The notes: a model not told the origin generated them from the letters alone. 64,000 nucleotides of DNA from Podocnemis expansa (GCA_007922195.1 ML682014.1:4676631-4740630); one strand, 5' to 3'; counted from the stretch's first letter, positions 33,282 to 47,421 are shown. Translations and numbers: made by a program.

Positions 33282-33289
33282 TCTTATAC

Positions 33290-36116
33290 CAGTCCCTGAA
33301 TTAGTACGTTGAAGATGTTGGATCAGATCCACACCTCTGGGGTACAGTTTGCTGCACACACCCCTTTACTCAAGCCATAGCCTTAAAACCTAAATAAAAA
33401 CAAGACGAGATTCTGACCAGATAGTACATTGTTTAAACAGGGTGTAAGCACTGCCTATAAACTCTTCTGTATCTATAGTTGAGATCCCTGGATTTGACCA
33501 GCTATTACTAGACATTTCGGTGTTGCTTCATTATCTCTGGGAATATATTTTTCCTGCCTGCTTAAAGGAAGTAAGTCCTTCATATAAGTCTTCTGAGAGT
33601 AGGAGAACATAAAAGTTGAACTGCATCTGCTTGTGGATCCTTTCTCTCCAATAAGGATACCTATGAGAACTTGAGCATGCTCAGCGGAGTGCATTGTAAC
33701 TACAGTTATGCCGTTCCACACAAGGTCATCAGTGGTATTTTAAGTGCCAAGCATATCCAGCTGCAGAGGATTCATGGTATTAACTGTCTACAATACTGGA
33801 ATAATTTCCTAGAAAGACCATTTTGAAAATTAGCATTTTATGTATTATTCAATTGTTTTTGAGATTTGCAATTCAAAGAAACGTGTTGTTGCTTTGATTA
33901 ACTTGTTATATATTATTGCTTTTAACATTCACTGAGTGAACTAGTCACTAGTTTCTTAATCTTGACCACAGGAATTTTAGCTTTGAATTTTGTGCCTTAT
34001 CTAATTAGGAAATTAGTAATATTTGTTTAAATCATGGATCAGGCCTTGGTTACCACTATGGCACTTTTGTACATCTCTTTTGTACTTCTTCTTTTCACTG
34101 CAAAGACTCTGAAAACTACCCAGAAATTTTGTTGAGATAGGGATATGTCCACCATTGCTTTCCAGTTATTTCCAGATGCTGGAATGGCTTGACACTAGAT
34201 GAAATTTAGAGGTTGCCTCCAGTTGCACTAGTGGTTTAAAAGGTTCCCTGTTGGCCCCCGGATTTGTATGTGTTGGTGAGTGGGAAAGAAACGTGTACTC
34301 CAGCAAGCCCAGATCAGCTGGAGTAAAGGGTTGGGTTCATTATGCTAGTTCTAGATGACAAATAATTTCAAAATCTACTGCTGATACAAAATATAATGTC
34401 CTCCCCTGGAAAAGTCACTTGTAAATTTGCACATGAAATATTTCACAAGGTATAAATCTCTTGCTGTTGCTACTTCTGATATCGGCTAGAAGATGTACAC
34501 ATTAAGATAAATGGATTGTCATATTTCTAGAACTGTTTAGTTTTGAATTTAGGAGACCATCTGTTCCCTGATGAATGTTCTAGCATATATTGGTGGGCAT
34601 GTTGTTTTAGTTTTTAAAAACATTTTAATAAATGCCATAGTTAATTACAAAGAACTAGGGAACAATAACCACCAGCAACTTTATTTCTGTAGATAACAGT
34701 TTTGAAGATACACAGTTTCTGGTGGATTAAACCTGAACTGCATCATGTTTACCCACTCATTGTAGACAAAGAAAACAATTTTGTGCTCATTCTGAGCTAG
34801 TAAAAAGGGGGTCACTGTAGGAAAAGATTCAGAGCTGCTGTACTAGCACAGTGAACAATCTATCATGACAATGGAAAGAGAGACAATAGGTCTCATGACC
34901 TATATCCCACTTATTCACTTTTTTAAAATAGCAGCCTAGTTCTTAGTTTATTTAAATACTCAGTAGAGCTGAGTAGAAACATTGTAACAAATAATTTATT
35001 TGCTAAATTTAGCCTCTCTTTTTTTTTTTTAACCTAAAGCCATGTAACTATGGCTCCTAAGATCTGTGTATCAGGTACAGAGAGGGAACTCTAATACACA
35101 GCAGCTTACACATTTGCAAATAGGCTTCAAGGTGTTCTTCAATTTATTCATTATCTGAAGGTATTCACACAGTCATTTCAAAGAAAAAATTGTGTGCATA
35201 TTATTTGTAAGCAGATCATTTCAAGTATTCAGTATCTGATATTTGAGCTGTGCTAATTTTGTTTTGGGGAGAAGCTATCCCTTCTATTTCCCGACTGGAT
35301 GAGCATAATTCAGACTCTTGTCTCTGGAATGACTACTCATATTGGTGAGTTCAAAATCCACAGTTCGGGACTGTCCTCTAATATGCCCTTGAAATTCAAC
35401 ATTTCTGGAAACATTCATGTATGAATAATAAACCCAAAAGGATATTTGCAGAAAGCAAATACAAAACAAGAATGAACACAGGCATAACAAATTCACATTG
35501 CTGTGCATATTGTCAGCCTTCTTAAATAAATAAATGCATTGTTATTGTTATTATTTTAACAAATATTTCTGGAAATTTTGGTGTTATTTTCACAGCTTTA
35601 TTTATCCTCTTTCTTTTGCCCAATAAAAGCATAGCAATCCTGATATTCATATGCCTAACTTTTCATTAATTTATAAAATATTCTTGAAATCTTTCTTGAG
35701 TTCTTGGACCTCCATTGCTCACAGGAGGTCTTTTAAATTCATCATGAAGAAAGCCCTGAGTCCAGGCAACTGCCTTTTCTTTTCTCCATGAAATTCCATG
35801 CATGTTTGCCTGAGATATGGACTTTTAAAATGCCATTTCCCCTTTGTCACATTTTGAACATAAACATTCTAAAAAGCTGGGCCTGCACCGATGCCAGAGC
35901 AGCACAGTACACTGTAAATCCTATGATTAAAGATTGTATCTCTACACCTATGGGGCAGCCTAAAAACTGTCAGTCCTTAACTTTCAAATATGTAATTTTG
36001 AAACCTAACATTTTTTTTAGGTTATTTCTGGTGTGCATTAGAAGAACATACATCAAAATGTATATAAGCACATTTAGATGTATAAATACAAAACACATAC
36101 ACATTCTAGTATAGCA
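33290..36116. other. Unclassified noncoding sequence
   Basis: No gene, RNA or named repeat recognised. A short T-run lies at 35019-35031. Confidence 0.5.
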
Positions 36117-36117
36117 C

Positions 36118-36248
36118 AGGGTGACTAAATAGCAAGTGTGAAAAATTGGGATAGGTTGGCAGGGTGGAATATAACAGGAGTCTGCATGAAAAAAACAGCC
36201 TCAAATACCAGAGCGGTTTCAATAAAATTGGGCCATCTGGTCACCCTA
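36118..36248. mobile_element. 120-bp-family MITE, copy 2
   Basis: It begins 'agggtgactaaatagcaagt' and ends 'gccatctggtcaccct', an inverted-repeat pair with GGTGAC/GTCACC ends. Homologous in order and orientation to 9853-9972. A 'tagca' pair near the two ends could be part of a duplication but does not define a clean one. Confidence 0.75.
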
Positions 36249-36251
36249 CTG

Positions 36252-37718
36252 TAGCAGCTGACCTCTTCACTTTCATTCTGAATTTAAATTTCAGACTTCG
36301 GATGACAGAACAACCCCTGGTGAAGGATGCCATTTGTTTTTCTGTAAGGTTAGCCTACAAGTCAAAGGGAACGTTTCTTTCTGGTTTCCAGACTGCCTCT
36401 TTGCTCTGCATAGTGCTGTGCTTATTCTCACCCAAAGAGTAACTCTGAGCTGCTACACACAGCAGACACCATAGGCAAATAAAATCTTTTATTTTCCAAT
36501 TTTTATTCCTGGGGAATAGAAGATCAATTTTTCTAGCTTCTCCAACATCTACCCGACAGGAATCATGTGCTTGTTCCTGAGATAACCCTTCCTTGAAGTC
36601 ATAGGTTTTCGCTCACATCTGTAGTTCTTCCCAACCTTGCCTTCATGCTAGAGTATTACAGTCCAAGACTTTATCATTTGGTGAATTAGGCAACAGTCCA
36701 TAGAGACTTAACTTTGGACTTAATTGAACAATGTTATGAAATACTGTTGTCTTATCACCAGCCAGTGTAAGTTGAGGTAGATCCATTGAATTCAAATGGA
36801 TAGTGCCAGTAACAGCTGAGGATCTGGCTGACACTGAAACATGAACTTCAATATATGTCCTTAAATCTATCTCTCATTCTAGATTCTCAAATTTTATTAT
36901 AATGGAAGCAGAGCTGTGTAACCAAAATATGTAGAACTCATTTCTCACCTGACATTTGGGTAGGATTGGCGTTTTAATCTGCTTGCAAACAATAGCATAG
37001 GTTTCCAAAGAAAATTCAATGTTCTGGGTCAAAGGTGTTTCAAAGCACTCCTCCTCTTCATAGGTGTCTTTGGAATCCAGATGACATTAGCTGAGTCCCA
37101 CTGATGGCATTTTACAGGACCCCCGCTTTAAATTTAGCTGAACAAGTTAAACCTGCAGCTAAATTTGACAGATTTTCTTGATATTTAGGGTTCGCATAGA
37201 CCTGAACCTCCAAGCAGAGCTATAGGTCTTGGTTCGCTGCCACCCCCCTGTGAGTCAAGTCTACAAAGCTCAGGAAGACCCCATTTCACTTAGTTGAAAA
37301 GCAAAGTTTATTGTCAGCCCCAGAGATGCTGAACAGTGTTGAAGAGTGACCAACAAGTAAAAGGGAAAGAAAGAAAGCATGAGAAAAAGCAGAAGTATTT
37401 GCTGTTTACTGAAGCAAAGACAAAAGCTGTCATTGGAACAAAAACAATCTCTAAAAGTAGTGGGTTTAGTGTGAGCAGGCTGAAGATGACTAGATCAGAT
37501 GCTCTTTTCCTGCCCTGGACTGCCTTTAATAAATGTGAAGTGATAATCCCCTTGTGGTGCATACAGAGCATGTATTGAGAAAATGTGAAATATAGCTATA
37601 TCTTGATCCTTTCTCCCCAGTCCACTATCCTTAGGAATCACTTATTTTCTCCAGCATGAGGCTAAGTAAAATTGGCATGCTGGGATCCATAAATCTCACC
37701 TCTTGAAAATGAACAGCT
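36252..37718. other. Unclassified noncoding sequence
   Basis: No coding exon or named repeat recognised; frames are under 100 codons on both strands. Confidence 0.5.
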
Positions 37719-37728
37719 CAGTGTTAAC

Positions 37729-37840
37729 AAAACAAACAAGGAGTCCGGTGGCACTGTTAAAGACTAACAAATTTATTTATTGCATGAGCTTTCATGGGAG
37801 AGAATCCCACTTCATGAGATGTTTGAAGGTGGGGAACTTA
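37729..37840 (-). mobile_element. 5'-truncated PLE tail with perfect 10-bp duplication
   Basis: 'cagtgttaac' occurs at 37719-37728 and 37841-37850 exactly around a 112-bp tail: 'aaaacaaacaaggagtccgg' at the left (the element's 3' end), then 'tgcatgagctttcatggg'. No coding sequence remains. It lacks the 'actgaactagac..' extension seen on foldback copies. Confidence 0.9.
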
Positions 37841-37850
37841 CAGTGTTAAC

Positions 37851-39519
37851 CAGGAATCATTTTAAATACATCATTTCAGGTATCCTATTCTTTTAGCATC
37901 ATTGAATATTACATCTCAGGATACTTTTTTAGGCAGTTCCCATCCAGTCCAAGGGGCATAGGAAGCTCCATTTTGGTGAACTGGTGCACTGAGGATAAAA
38001 TAGCTTCCATTGCTTTTCTCCTCTAGTACAACTGCCAGAACAAGCATAATTTGACTGAGAATATAACATAAAAAACTAACTGAGCAGACTAAAGTGTAGA
38101 ATATTAGTGAGGAAGTTCAAATGCTCAATAGCACATACAATAATTCACTTTAGTAGACATTTCTTCCCACTTTGATAAGTTTCATAAATATGTTCTCTTT
38201 ACCTCTGTGATCAATGGGCTAATGTGCTGTTATTGAATCCAAAATTTGATTCATACATGGCGTTATACCCTAACCTTCTTTCAGGTGCTCTTGCTAGTGT
38301 AATGAGTTATAGGGGTTGTTTACAAATATTTAACATCTGGTACATATGCTCAGGGATGAACTACTCTGTTATTGTGATTCATCAATCATGATAAAAAAAA
38401 AGATTCATTGTACCATTTCATACACTATACTAAAGCACATTTTATATCAGTTATTTAGTCTAAGCCAGAAAGGAATTGGTTTATGTATTGAAATTGCCTT
38501 AAGAGAAGCTGAAATTTAGTGATAGGTGAATTACTTGTAAGGAGTGTGGGAAAAATCCACCTTAAAGTATTGTTTGTCATGAGAGACAGCCAATAGAAAA
38601 CTCCATTGTCCTTAAACACAGTATCATAAATATACAACAAAAATGAACATATACAAGCACAGAATATGGGAGTCAGTGTAAAAGAAAACCACAGGTAATT
38701 CTTCACAATTCAAAAGGTTAGTCATGTCATTTTGATGAATTATAAGGCAGCAAGAAGTTTGAAATTAGCTGCCTGGGATATTTTCTGTGCTTATTAACAC
38801 AACACTTTTGATTTGTTCCTGAAAAATAGGGATTTCCTGAGCTTTATTAATAAAGAAGAAAATTACTAGCCTTTTGAAATGTGAAGATTGACTAGTGGTC
38901 TTTACTTTAAAATATGAAAACTTGACTGTTAGCCCCCATCAACGCTCTCTTTCAGACTTTCTGACATTGTGCTGAGGCTTAAACAGTTTTAAAGGCCATT
39001 GATTACTGTTATCCTAGTCTTTTCTTGTAGTAACGGAGAAAAAAGAATAATTAATTTTGTTCTTAAGTTTTGTACTAAGGAAAAAAGTTAGTCTTGATAC
39101 AAACTTGTTTTGAAAGCTTCTCTGTTATGTGATTTTCACAGACCCTTCAGGGCTTTTGTCTAACAAATGTTATGATAATGTAAATTAAAAGACACTGTCT
39201 GTACCATGCGTTCAGAGAAATCAACAAAGTTATTACTAAACAGCTGGTTTAACTACAGGATAAAACTACAAAATTGGCCTCAGGTATGCTACTATTAAAA
39301 TGGGAGCAACAAAACGAAAAGATGTGCTGAGGGAAAACACTATAGCAACTGCGCTGTTGGGAAGGTGCCTTAGGATATAATGATATTTAAATTTAAAAAA
39401 TAAAAATAATAAAATAAAGATTCTGATGAATGAAAAAGTAACATATGTATCTGTTCTATGTAATCAGATGAAGTTCAATATTAGAATTTGTCAAGACATT
39501 AAAATACAGAGAACTTGGG
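37851..39519. other. Unclassified AT-rich noncoding sequence
   Basis: Nothing recognised beyond short low-complexity A-runs. Confidence 0.5.
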
Positions 39520-39690
39520 CCAAGGACCTCAACATTGGACTGGGAATTAGAGGACCTTGATGAAATCCTGGCTTTATTGAAGACATTCAATAGCCGTTGA
39601 TTTCAGTAGGCCTGGGATTTCACTGCAGGGTTCCCTTCACAACTGTCATTGATTCACGGTGTGATTCTTTGCAAGCCACTTGGGCTACTG
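39520..39690 (+). mobile_element. Possible MIR interrupted by a short palindromic MITE
   Basis: 'acattggactgggaattaga' and 'ggtgtgattctttgcaagcc' look like separated MIR pieces. Between them, 39560-39625 forms an imperfect palindrome, 'gaaatcctggctttattgaa' against 'tttcagtaggcctgggattt'. Both calls are decayed. Confidence 0.4.
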
Positions 39691-42600
39691 TTTATGAACT
39701 TGGGTATCTAAAGTTCAATAATTTAGATACTTAAATATAGATTCAGGTGCCTAACGTTAGGCACCCAACTTTGATTTTGGTTAACTTTGTCACAAAGCTG
39801 TTTGTATTAATGGGATGGCTAAAAGATATGAAATGGTAAGCCTGCTATGAATGCCACAGATATTAGTAGAAGCACTAAGTACTACTTAAATATTTAAGTA
39901 AATCTGACAACAATTTTAGTAGTGACCTAAACAGTTACTGTTAACTTATTGAATGAAAAAGTATAGTGTTGTTCAACACTAACATTAATAACTAAAACAG
40001 GGGGTAATTTCCTTTCCCCCTTTATCCAAGCTACTCAAGAAGATAACTGAAGGAGCAGAAATGTATTTGATTCAGAAATTACTCACTCTGGGATCACCTG
40101 GAACATCAGATTCAACTTCTGTCTGTAGTTTGGAAAGACAAACCAGCAAAGAATAGCATCAGCAAAATGACAACACAGCTCTACTATGGAAGTTAAAAGT
40201 GGATCCTTTAGTGGTTAAAATTCACCCAGAATTAGTGTTACCTCCAGGTGTTTTATAATATGGATGCGTCCATATCAAATGACAATGACATGTGCAGAGA
40301 CCCTACTCAAAACCTACACACCTCTTATGTCCCACTAAAAAGCCCTTTAAATAGGGCATACGTAGAATCAAGTGGTACACAGTTTTGTGCTGACCCTGTG
40401 CACATGTGTCAATTTCAACTTATATAATGAAACTCATACTAGTTGGGAACACTATTGACTTTCAGATTAGGATCCTGTATGTGCAATAACAAGAGACAGA
40501 CTAGAATGCAACTAAATTTTACAAACCAGTAATAACATGAGGCTTCAACTATCAGGATATAAACTGACCCTATGTCATATTATGGGAAGGTTTAGGAAAG
40601 CAATTTCTTGACATTAGAAGTAATATTTTCTTTAATATTTAGTCATAGAGCACACAAGGGGAGAGGTTACAACCCTATGTAACATACAGATGCTTAACTG
40701 AAGATGTAAGTATAACTAAACCACTAAATAATAGTGTTCATAATGTAATTGTTTTCAGATCATTGGGGGAAGGCCTGTACCAAAATTTGTGACATCAAAC
40801 TTTAGAGGGGGAATTTTTAAAACTTATGAGAATTAAAATCCTAAACTAAACAGCACGGCATCTGCTTAACTAAGCCGTAAGAGTCAGAGAAGGGAGTTGC
40901 CACTAAACAAAATAGAAAGCAGGACTACAAGGAGAAGTATCAATTGAGTGCCAAAGGTTAAGACATTATTAGAGTTGAACAAGGGTCCTTCATTTTTGTG
41001 ATATCGGAAGGCTTTTTGCATGGCTCTTGACATTGGTTTATCCAGTTTCTTTTTATTGTGGTGCAAGATTAATCATAACCCTTAATCTATAACACTCAAT
41101 CACTACTTATCATTCATAAAAAAACCATGCACACATTCATGGTTGACTTCGACAGTGAACATATTTTATTTTCTTACTAATAAAGGTTGGTATTTCAAAA
41201 GCGCACATTGGCATAACTCTTCTCCCTTTGAAATCAGCAAAGATTTATCATTTACTTCAATGAGAGCAGATTCAGGGCAACACTGAGCACTTTTGAAAAT
41301 CCCACTCAAAATGTGTAGGACACCAAAGCTGTTTTAAGAGCCATATTTAAATTCAATCAGTTGCAACTTTAAAAGCACCGTGTGTGATTTTTAAGCCTTC
41401 TTCTGATCTCTGACTGGAAGGCAACAAAGAGGAGAGTGAGGGAGAATCCCTCAAATGAATGACATGATTATATGGAGGATGCCACTAAAAATGAGCATTT
41501 GCTTGTAGTTACTGTATAGTAAAAGCTGAGAAATGCCAGGTTTCCAAATGCTTAGCACAGACAACTATGGAATTCCAGATGTTGATGCGTGGGAAATGTT
41601 TTCTTTTTAATAGTGACCACCACACACCATTTTCTATCTTATCTCTATCCCCATTATGATACTAATTCATCCCTCCAAACAAGATGTGATTAAAATAAAT
41701 CCTATTAACCTTTTTTTATTGAACAAATAAAAGGTTAGCAGGGTAGAAAATATGATCAACACAGCATCTCCTGGACGTATTTTTCTAAACCCTCACACCC
41801 CCAAAGATTTCTTTCCTTAAGTGCTGGTCTGCTGTTCACTGGTTCCCAATTTGCTTACCTCTTTCTCCACAGGAATTTAACTCTCTGACTCTTCTACTAT
41901 CTTATTCCACTTTCCTTTTCAAATCTTCACATCCAAGTTCTGGTGTGGGTCATTTTCTCCTTTTACTTTTCTCTTTTTCTTTTTTCACTGTGTCACATTT
42001 CTAATAAATATACACTTGAGTGATGACTGGTTCTGCAACATAAAAGCTGCCACTTTAAGTTAATACTTTTCCTGCTTTCTTGCTAAGAATTCCGTTCCAA
42101 GATTCACTTTTGTCAGCTAAAGAACTTCCTTTTTTAAACAACAAACACAGCCTCTGGATTTCTGTAGGTATCTAACTACCAGGCTACAGATGTTATGCTC
42201 TTGATATGACAAATAGTTAGTTTCCTGCTGGTGTTTGAGAAGTGGAAATATTTCCATCAGAACACTTTTCCACTTACCAGCTATTCAGTCAAACAGAAAA
42301 TAATAAAAATAATAATAAAAAAACTACAAAAACAGACCGAGTCCTGAATAAACAAAGGTATCAGATCAGAATTCTGTCAACACTTACAAGTAGTATCACT
42401 GAATTCTATGATTGGAATCTATATTGCAACACTGGAAAATCTGAACAATATATGGTACATCAAAAGAGTGAACTAACAGTAAATCAACAGCTTAGTGACT
42501 CATACAAACAGATAAAGAGACAGATAAACAGCCAGAGATAAGGCAATGGAAACCATCTACTTCATAATCTATGTATAGGTTTCATCGCTTCTCGGACATA

Positions 42601-43635
42601 TTGTAGTGGTAAATGAAGCTTATCTACTGAAAAGACTAACAAGTTACTGCATTTTCTTTACTAATGTTCTTCTTACTTGCTGAAAGGACAGAGGTATAAA
42701 TTCAATCAAATTCAGAGCAAGGAAAGAGTGCCACCAATATTCACATTTAATCCTAAACCAGGGTCCTTTTCACCAGCATTTTCTAACACAATGATCAAAG
42801 TAATGTTTCCAAATCAAATTGCAACCAATTATTTTTTCCACTGGTAAAAATACAGAATTAACAAATTCTTTTTGCTCTTTGTACATGAAGAAATGCAATC
42901 AATGTGCATCAATGCAAACAAAATATAGCCTTTCACATTAAGGGCTGTTTACCTTTCATATTCATAAATATTGAATTAATGACATCTCAAATTTCCCTGT
43001 ACATTATGAGTGTACAACTATAAAAACCATGAAATAGGCTGATCATTCATTTTTATTTGCGATATTTTCTTTAAATTAAGTACAAGAAAATTAGTTGCAA
43101 TTTTAATATAACACAACCACGGTATACATATATTTTTATACTGCAATTGGCACATATATAGCAAATCAAATGTATCTTTTATGCTAAGAGTTTTACATGC
43201 TTGTTTTATGAAGGCCCATTGATTACACCAATCAGACTTGCATATGCAACTGCAGAATATTTATAATTACCTATTGTATACTAGGAACTAAAAATGTCAG
43301 AAAATGCTTCGTATAGGCAAAATATTTCTACTGTAGACCAGAAAATTATAACTACATGCTAGAAGCAACCTTTTAAGGTGCTTGATCTTGCAAAGAGCCA
43401 AGCATTCTGGCTCTGTCTACCAAAGCACACAAGCAACTTCATGGCATTCCTCATATTAGCTATCTTTAGTTCACAGTTAAGTATGGGCATAAGTCTTTGG
43501 GACTTGGGACTAGATCGTGGTAAACTTTTTCAGCCATCAAACCAAAACAGTTATTCATTCAGTTCTAATTATAAACTTAGATGCCAAAAAGCATTACCGA
43601 AAGCCCACTGAAGCCAATGTAAGTCCTAGCTACAT
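39691..43635. other. Unclassified noncoding sequence
   Basis: No gene, RNA or classifiable repeat recognised across this stretch. Confidence 0.5.
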
Positions 43636-44510
43636 GCAACCTGAGTATTTCTACTGGCAGACCCCAATTCTCCAATCACATTGGTGTAAATGAGTAATAA
43701 CTCCTTTAAAGTCAATAGCATAAAATGGATAACACAGGAGGCGAAAACAGGGAAACTGCCTCATGCTCTCAGTGATCCTCCTGTTAGCTCTAGCATGGAC
43801 AAGGAAGGAGCTATGTGACTTGAATGCAGAAGACACAAGAGACTGACCCATATGAGTAGTAGAGAGAATAAACTGGGAAAGGAGATTAAGGTGTGGGTGA
43901 CTGGGACTGGGAAGTGGACAGTAGAAACCAGAAAGAAAACCAGTGTGCATGTTGGGCATAATAAGATTGGACAAGGAATGAAGATGGAAGGGGACTATAA
44001 ATAGTTGAAAAAAGAGACTGGTAGCCAATGAATAGGAGAACAGAGCTGACGGTGTGTGAGAGTGGGAGACTGAGGTCAGATAAAGAGCTGGGAGATTGGC
44101 AGGGCAAGGAGATTGAGATGAAGTAGCCTGGGTAGAAGACTGGGGCTGAGAACTAAGCCAGACGTGACTAGTCCCATACAAGAGCGCATTGGGATGGAAC
44201 TGGTTGCGAAAGAAACTGGGACTGGAATTAGGAGCCAGTGCGGAGGAGAAACAAAAATAAAAAGCCAGAGAGAGAGGAGTAAGAGATAAGAGATAGGACT
44301 GAGACATGGTAGGTGGGAGGGGACCAAGGCAAAAAGGGCCAGGATTCATAGGAGGAGGGGCAGAAGAGTCTGTGACCATTAAAGACCTTCAGAGCCTGAA
44401 ATGGAACCAAAGGTTCTTGGGCATTAACATTCTTCCACTGTCAGCAAATTTATGTGAAATCCTCAGGCAAAGAGAGTGTTTCATTCTCTTCCCTTGACAG
44501 TCCACCTAAA
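43636..44510. repeat. Dispersed repeat family A, copy 2 (longer)
   Basis: 43636-44060 matches 15642-16080 in the same orientation. The right part, to about 44510, is present only in this copy and is purine-rich. A 242-codon minus-strand frame (43651-44379) runs through it; it is rich in Ser, Pro, Leu and Phe because the strand is pyrimidine-rich, and it contains no recognised domain. The corresponding part of copy 1 keeps a related frame only in pieces. I treat the frame as accidental. Confidence 0.7.
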
Positions 44511-44771
44511 GGATGACAACTCCATTAGCTCAAGAGGCAGGGATCTATGCTGTGGGTCTAAAGGTTCCAGCCTTCCTGATGATCCCAGTGTCATCATGAT
44601 GCCACATGTTAGAATTTCTGGGTTTTTCTCCTGTTTAAAAAAGCTAGGAAATTATACCCCATTGTCTACATTAAAAAAGGTCAAGGTTGCAAGGACATCA
44701 TTGAACAATTATGCATTCTGTATTTTTGAACATATGTTATGTTGGGAATTTTTTAAGTGCTATATAATGAT

Positions 44772-44981
44772 CAGCAAAACAAAGAAGGAGTCCTGTGGCA
44801 CCTTTAAAGAGCACCAGATTTATTTATCGCATGAGCTTTCATGGGAGAAAATCCCATTTTGTCAGATGCTTGGGATTTTCTCCCATGAAAGCTCATGAGA
44901 TAAAAAAATTTGTTAGTCTTTAAAACTTTCACAGAACTTCTTGTTTGTTTTACTGAACATGTCTATTTCCTTGGAACTTAC
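44772..44981. mobile_element. Foldback PLE tail dimer with 8-bp duplication
   Basis: 'ataatgat' occurs at 44764-44771 and 44982-44989. Inside, an inverted tail ('ctgtggcacctttaaagagc' to 'tttgtcagatgctt') is joined at about 44868 to a sense tail ('gggattttctcccatgaaag' to 'aacttcttgtttgttt'). The right arm continues with 'tactgaacatgtctatttcc' and 'ttggaactta', the same kind of one-sided extension as at 15468 and 17007. Confidence 0.85.
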
Positions 44982-45952
44982 ATAATGATAGGTACTCTGA
45001 AAAATCAGGTCCTAGGCATTTCAATTTGGGCATCCAAAATGAATGGCACTTACAATGTTAATCTGTCTGTGCTTCAAAGAGATAACAATACCACAATCAC
45101 TGCCACAGAAAAGCCCATTAAGAAATAAAAAACTATGTATTCAGCACAGGATTTAAATAGTGCACAGTAAATAAGACATGGGGCCATAAACAAACAAACA
45201 CAGATCAAAACATTGAACAGAGGCTCATTAAGTAAGCACCTTCCATCCTGTGCAGGCAAAAAAGTAAATGATCATGTAATCAGAGATTTATCATAATGCA
45301 CATGTAGAAGGAAGCCATATTAAGGTTTCATGGACACCCTTAATTCTGGCATTTCCTAACTTTTCAGTGATAAACTTTGCAACCTTTATGTTATTTTCAT
45401 GAAGGTTTTCTTTTTGTATGTAACATATACATGTATGCACACACACATGCACCTTTATGTATAGACTAGATCTGCTGGATACATTAAACATGAGAAATTC
45501 ACACAAAACATCACATAGGAAACAGCACAGGGCTAAAGAAATAAGCTGTACATCATCTATTGGAAAAAGAAAACATTAACATGGTACATGTATCTGAAAT
45601 ATGGTATTGTTATTTTCTATCCTCAGACATCAGGTGAAATAAATATTTTGTCTTCTGAAATAATTTATCTTTTTGTTGAATATTTTATATTGCACAATGA
45701 TATAGTGAAATAGCTCATCATCAGTGATGTATCATTCATCCTAATACTACTTCTTTGTCTCTCAGTTCATACAGGAGTGGCATCTGCAATGAACAGATCC
45801 ATAGTTATGCTACAAAGTTTTTGGTTACAATATCATGTAAGTGTCATCTCAAGTGAATCCCTTGAAGCAGCATAATAAAGCAGGTGATTGGAAATTGTCA
45901 ACGATGATTAATTCATTGTCATCTGCCAAAATTGATAGCTGCACTAGATTGG

Positions 45953-45978
45953 AATTATTATTATTATTATTATTATTA
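45953..45978. repeat. (TTA)n microsatellite
   Basis: About eight ATT units. Confidence 0.9.
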
Positions 45979-46053
45979 AAGGTTCTATGACAAAGTCATA
46001 AGCATTTACAGAGGTATCCAGTAAAATCTTAATGAACTATTGAAAGAACTAGT

Positions 46054-46110
46054 GGGCCAATATCTGAAGCTGGGCTATGACAATTTACCCCAGCTGAGGG
46101 TAAGGATTGA
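46054..46110. repeat. Short palindromic repeat, decayed
   Basis: 'gggccaatatctgaagctgg' and 'ccccagctgagggtaaggat' form imperfect inverted halves, related in type to the copy at 3981. Confidence 0.4.
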
Positions 46111-47350
46111 AGCTTAACCAAAGCTTTGGAAAGGGTAATATAGATACAGAGTTAAGCGCCTAGAGATATTTTGCATTCACAAGAGCAAATCTGGAGATAT
46201 TATGTAGACATATCAAGTGAACATATTTTTTGAAGCAAGGAGGAGGTATTTATGTTTGGATAGGGCTAAAAATGTACTGAAGAGTTACTCCAAGACTTCA
46301 ATAAATAATAAAGAGTGAGTCAGGCTTAGAAACTTACATGTCACATGATTCAAAAATATCTCTGTAGTACACAATTCTTTCTTGTAAAAAACACTCTATT
46401 GCTTTTGCAATATTAATTAATAATATCAATTCATTTATAGTAACCTGGGCTGAATTCTGGGCTTACTATTAAGAAATGGGAGTGCTCCTGTTGCTTAAAA
46501 CCAAAACGAAAGCATGGGGTATATATTCATTAAAGCTCTATTTTGTAGATGTTGTGTGTGCTTCAGTTTGTGAATGCGGATAACGGCAGGCTTCTGTATG
46601 AATTATGTAGCATTATTTTTTTTCATTATAAATATGGACATCAAATATGCTCCCCTGTGGCAAAGTTGTATAGAATGTGGCAGATTTTTTTTCTAATATG
46701 TGTCTGAAACCCATGGGTTGATAATTGGCTTAATTGTAATATCTAGAGGGATTTTGAAAGATTTCAGTCATGATTACTTCTCCTTCACTCAATAACGCTG
46801 AAACAAAATGACACCAGGATACAGTATACAGAAATATAACAATAACAAGCCTGATCAAAACTATGCCTCTTTAAAGATTATCTCCTGGATTCTTTATATA
46901 TATACACAGACTATTTTAAATTCAGTTTATGAAACATTTCCACTAGATGACCGTAAACCTCACTTCTTCATTTTACTATGGTTCTTAAATTATGTTTCTT
47001 CATTGAAACCATTAAATTTGTAAGAAAAACAAACTATAAGGGAAGACATCCCCCAATTTATAGCCTTGTGCTGAGCAGCAAGACTGATTAATAATGTTGT
47101 AATTTAAAATGATCTTTCAGTGAAATCATGATTTGACTCCCTTGCAAGAGAGTATCATGAAGTATTAGAAAGTGAATGAAGTGGAAAATCAAGACAGGGG
47201 CAGACTATGAATGAGTAATATTAAAAAATATTACTTTAAAACATCTTTCTCATTCATTCTCTCCTAAATAATGCACTTTCAAATAAATATCTCAACTGGC
47301 AGAGACCCAGGTTTATATCACTGGCCTCTAAAATGTATGACAAACACCAA

Positions 47351-47421
47351 GGGGCTGGTCCTGCAAACACAAGCAGGCCTACTGAGTCATTTGTGCTGAA
47401 AGTTTTGCAAGATCAGGCCCT
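47351..47421. repeat. Short palindromic MITE-like repeat
   Basis: 'ggggctggtcctgcaaac' and 'gttttgcaagatcaggccc' are inverted halves of about 19 bases around a 33-base centre. Confidence 0.65.

Noticed and set aside
43651..44379. 242-codon minus-strand open frame
   Set aside because: Composition is Ser/Pro/Leu/Phe-rich as forced by a pyrimidine-rich strand, no domain is seen, and it lies in a dispersed repeat whose other copy keeps it only in pieces.
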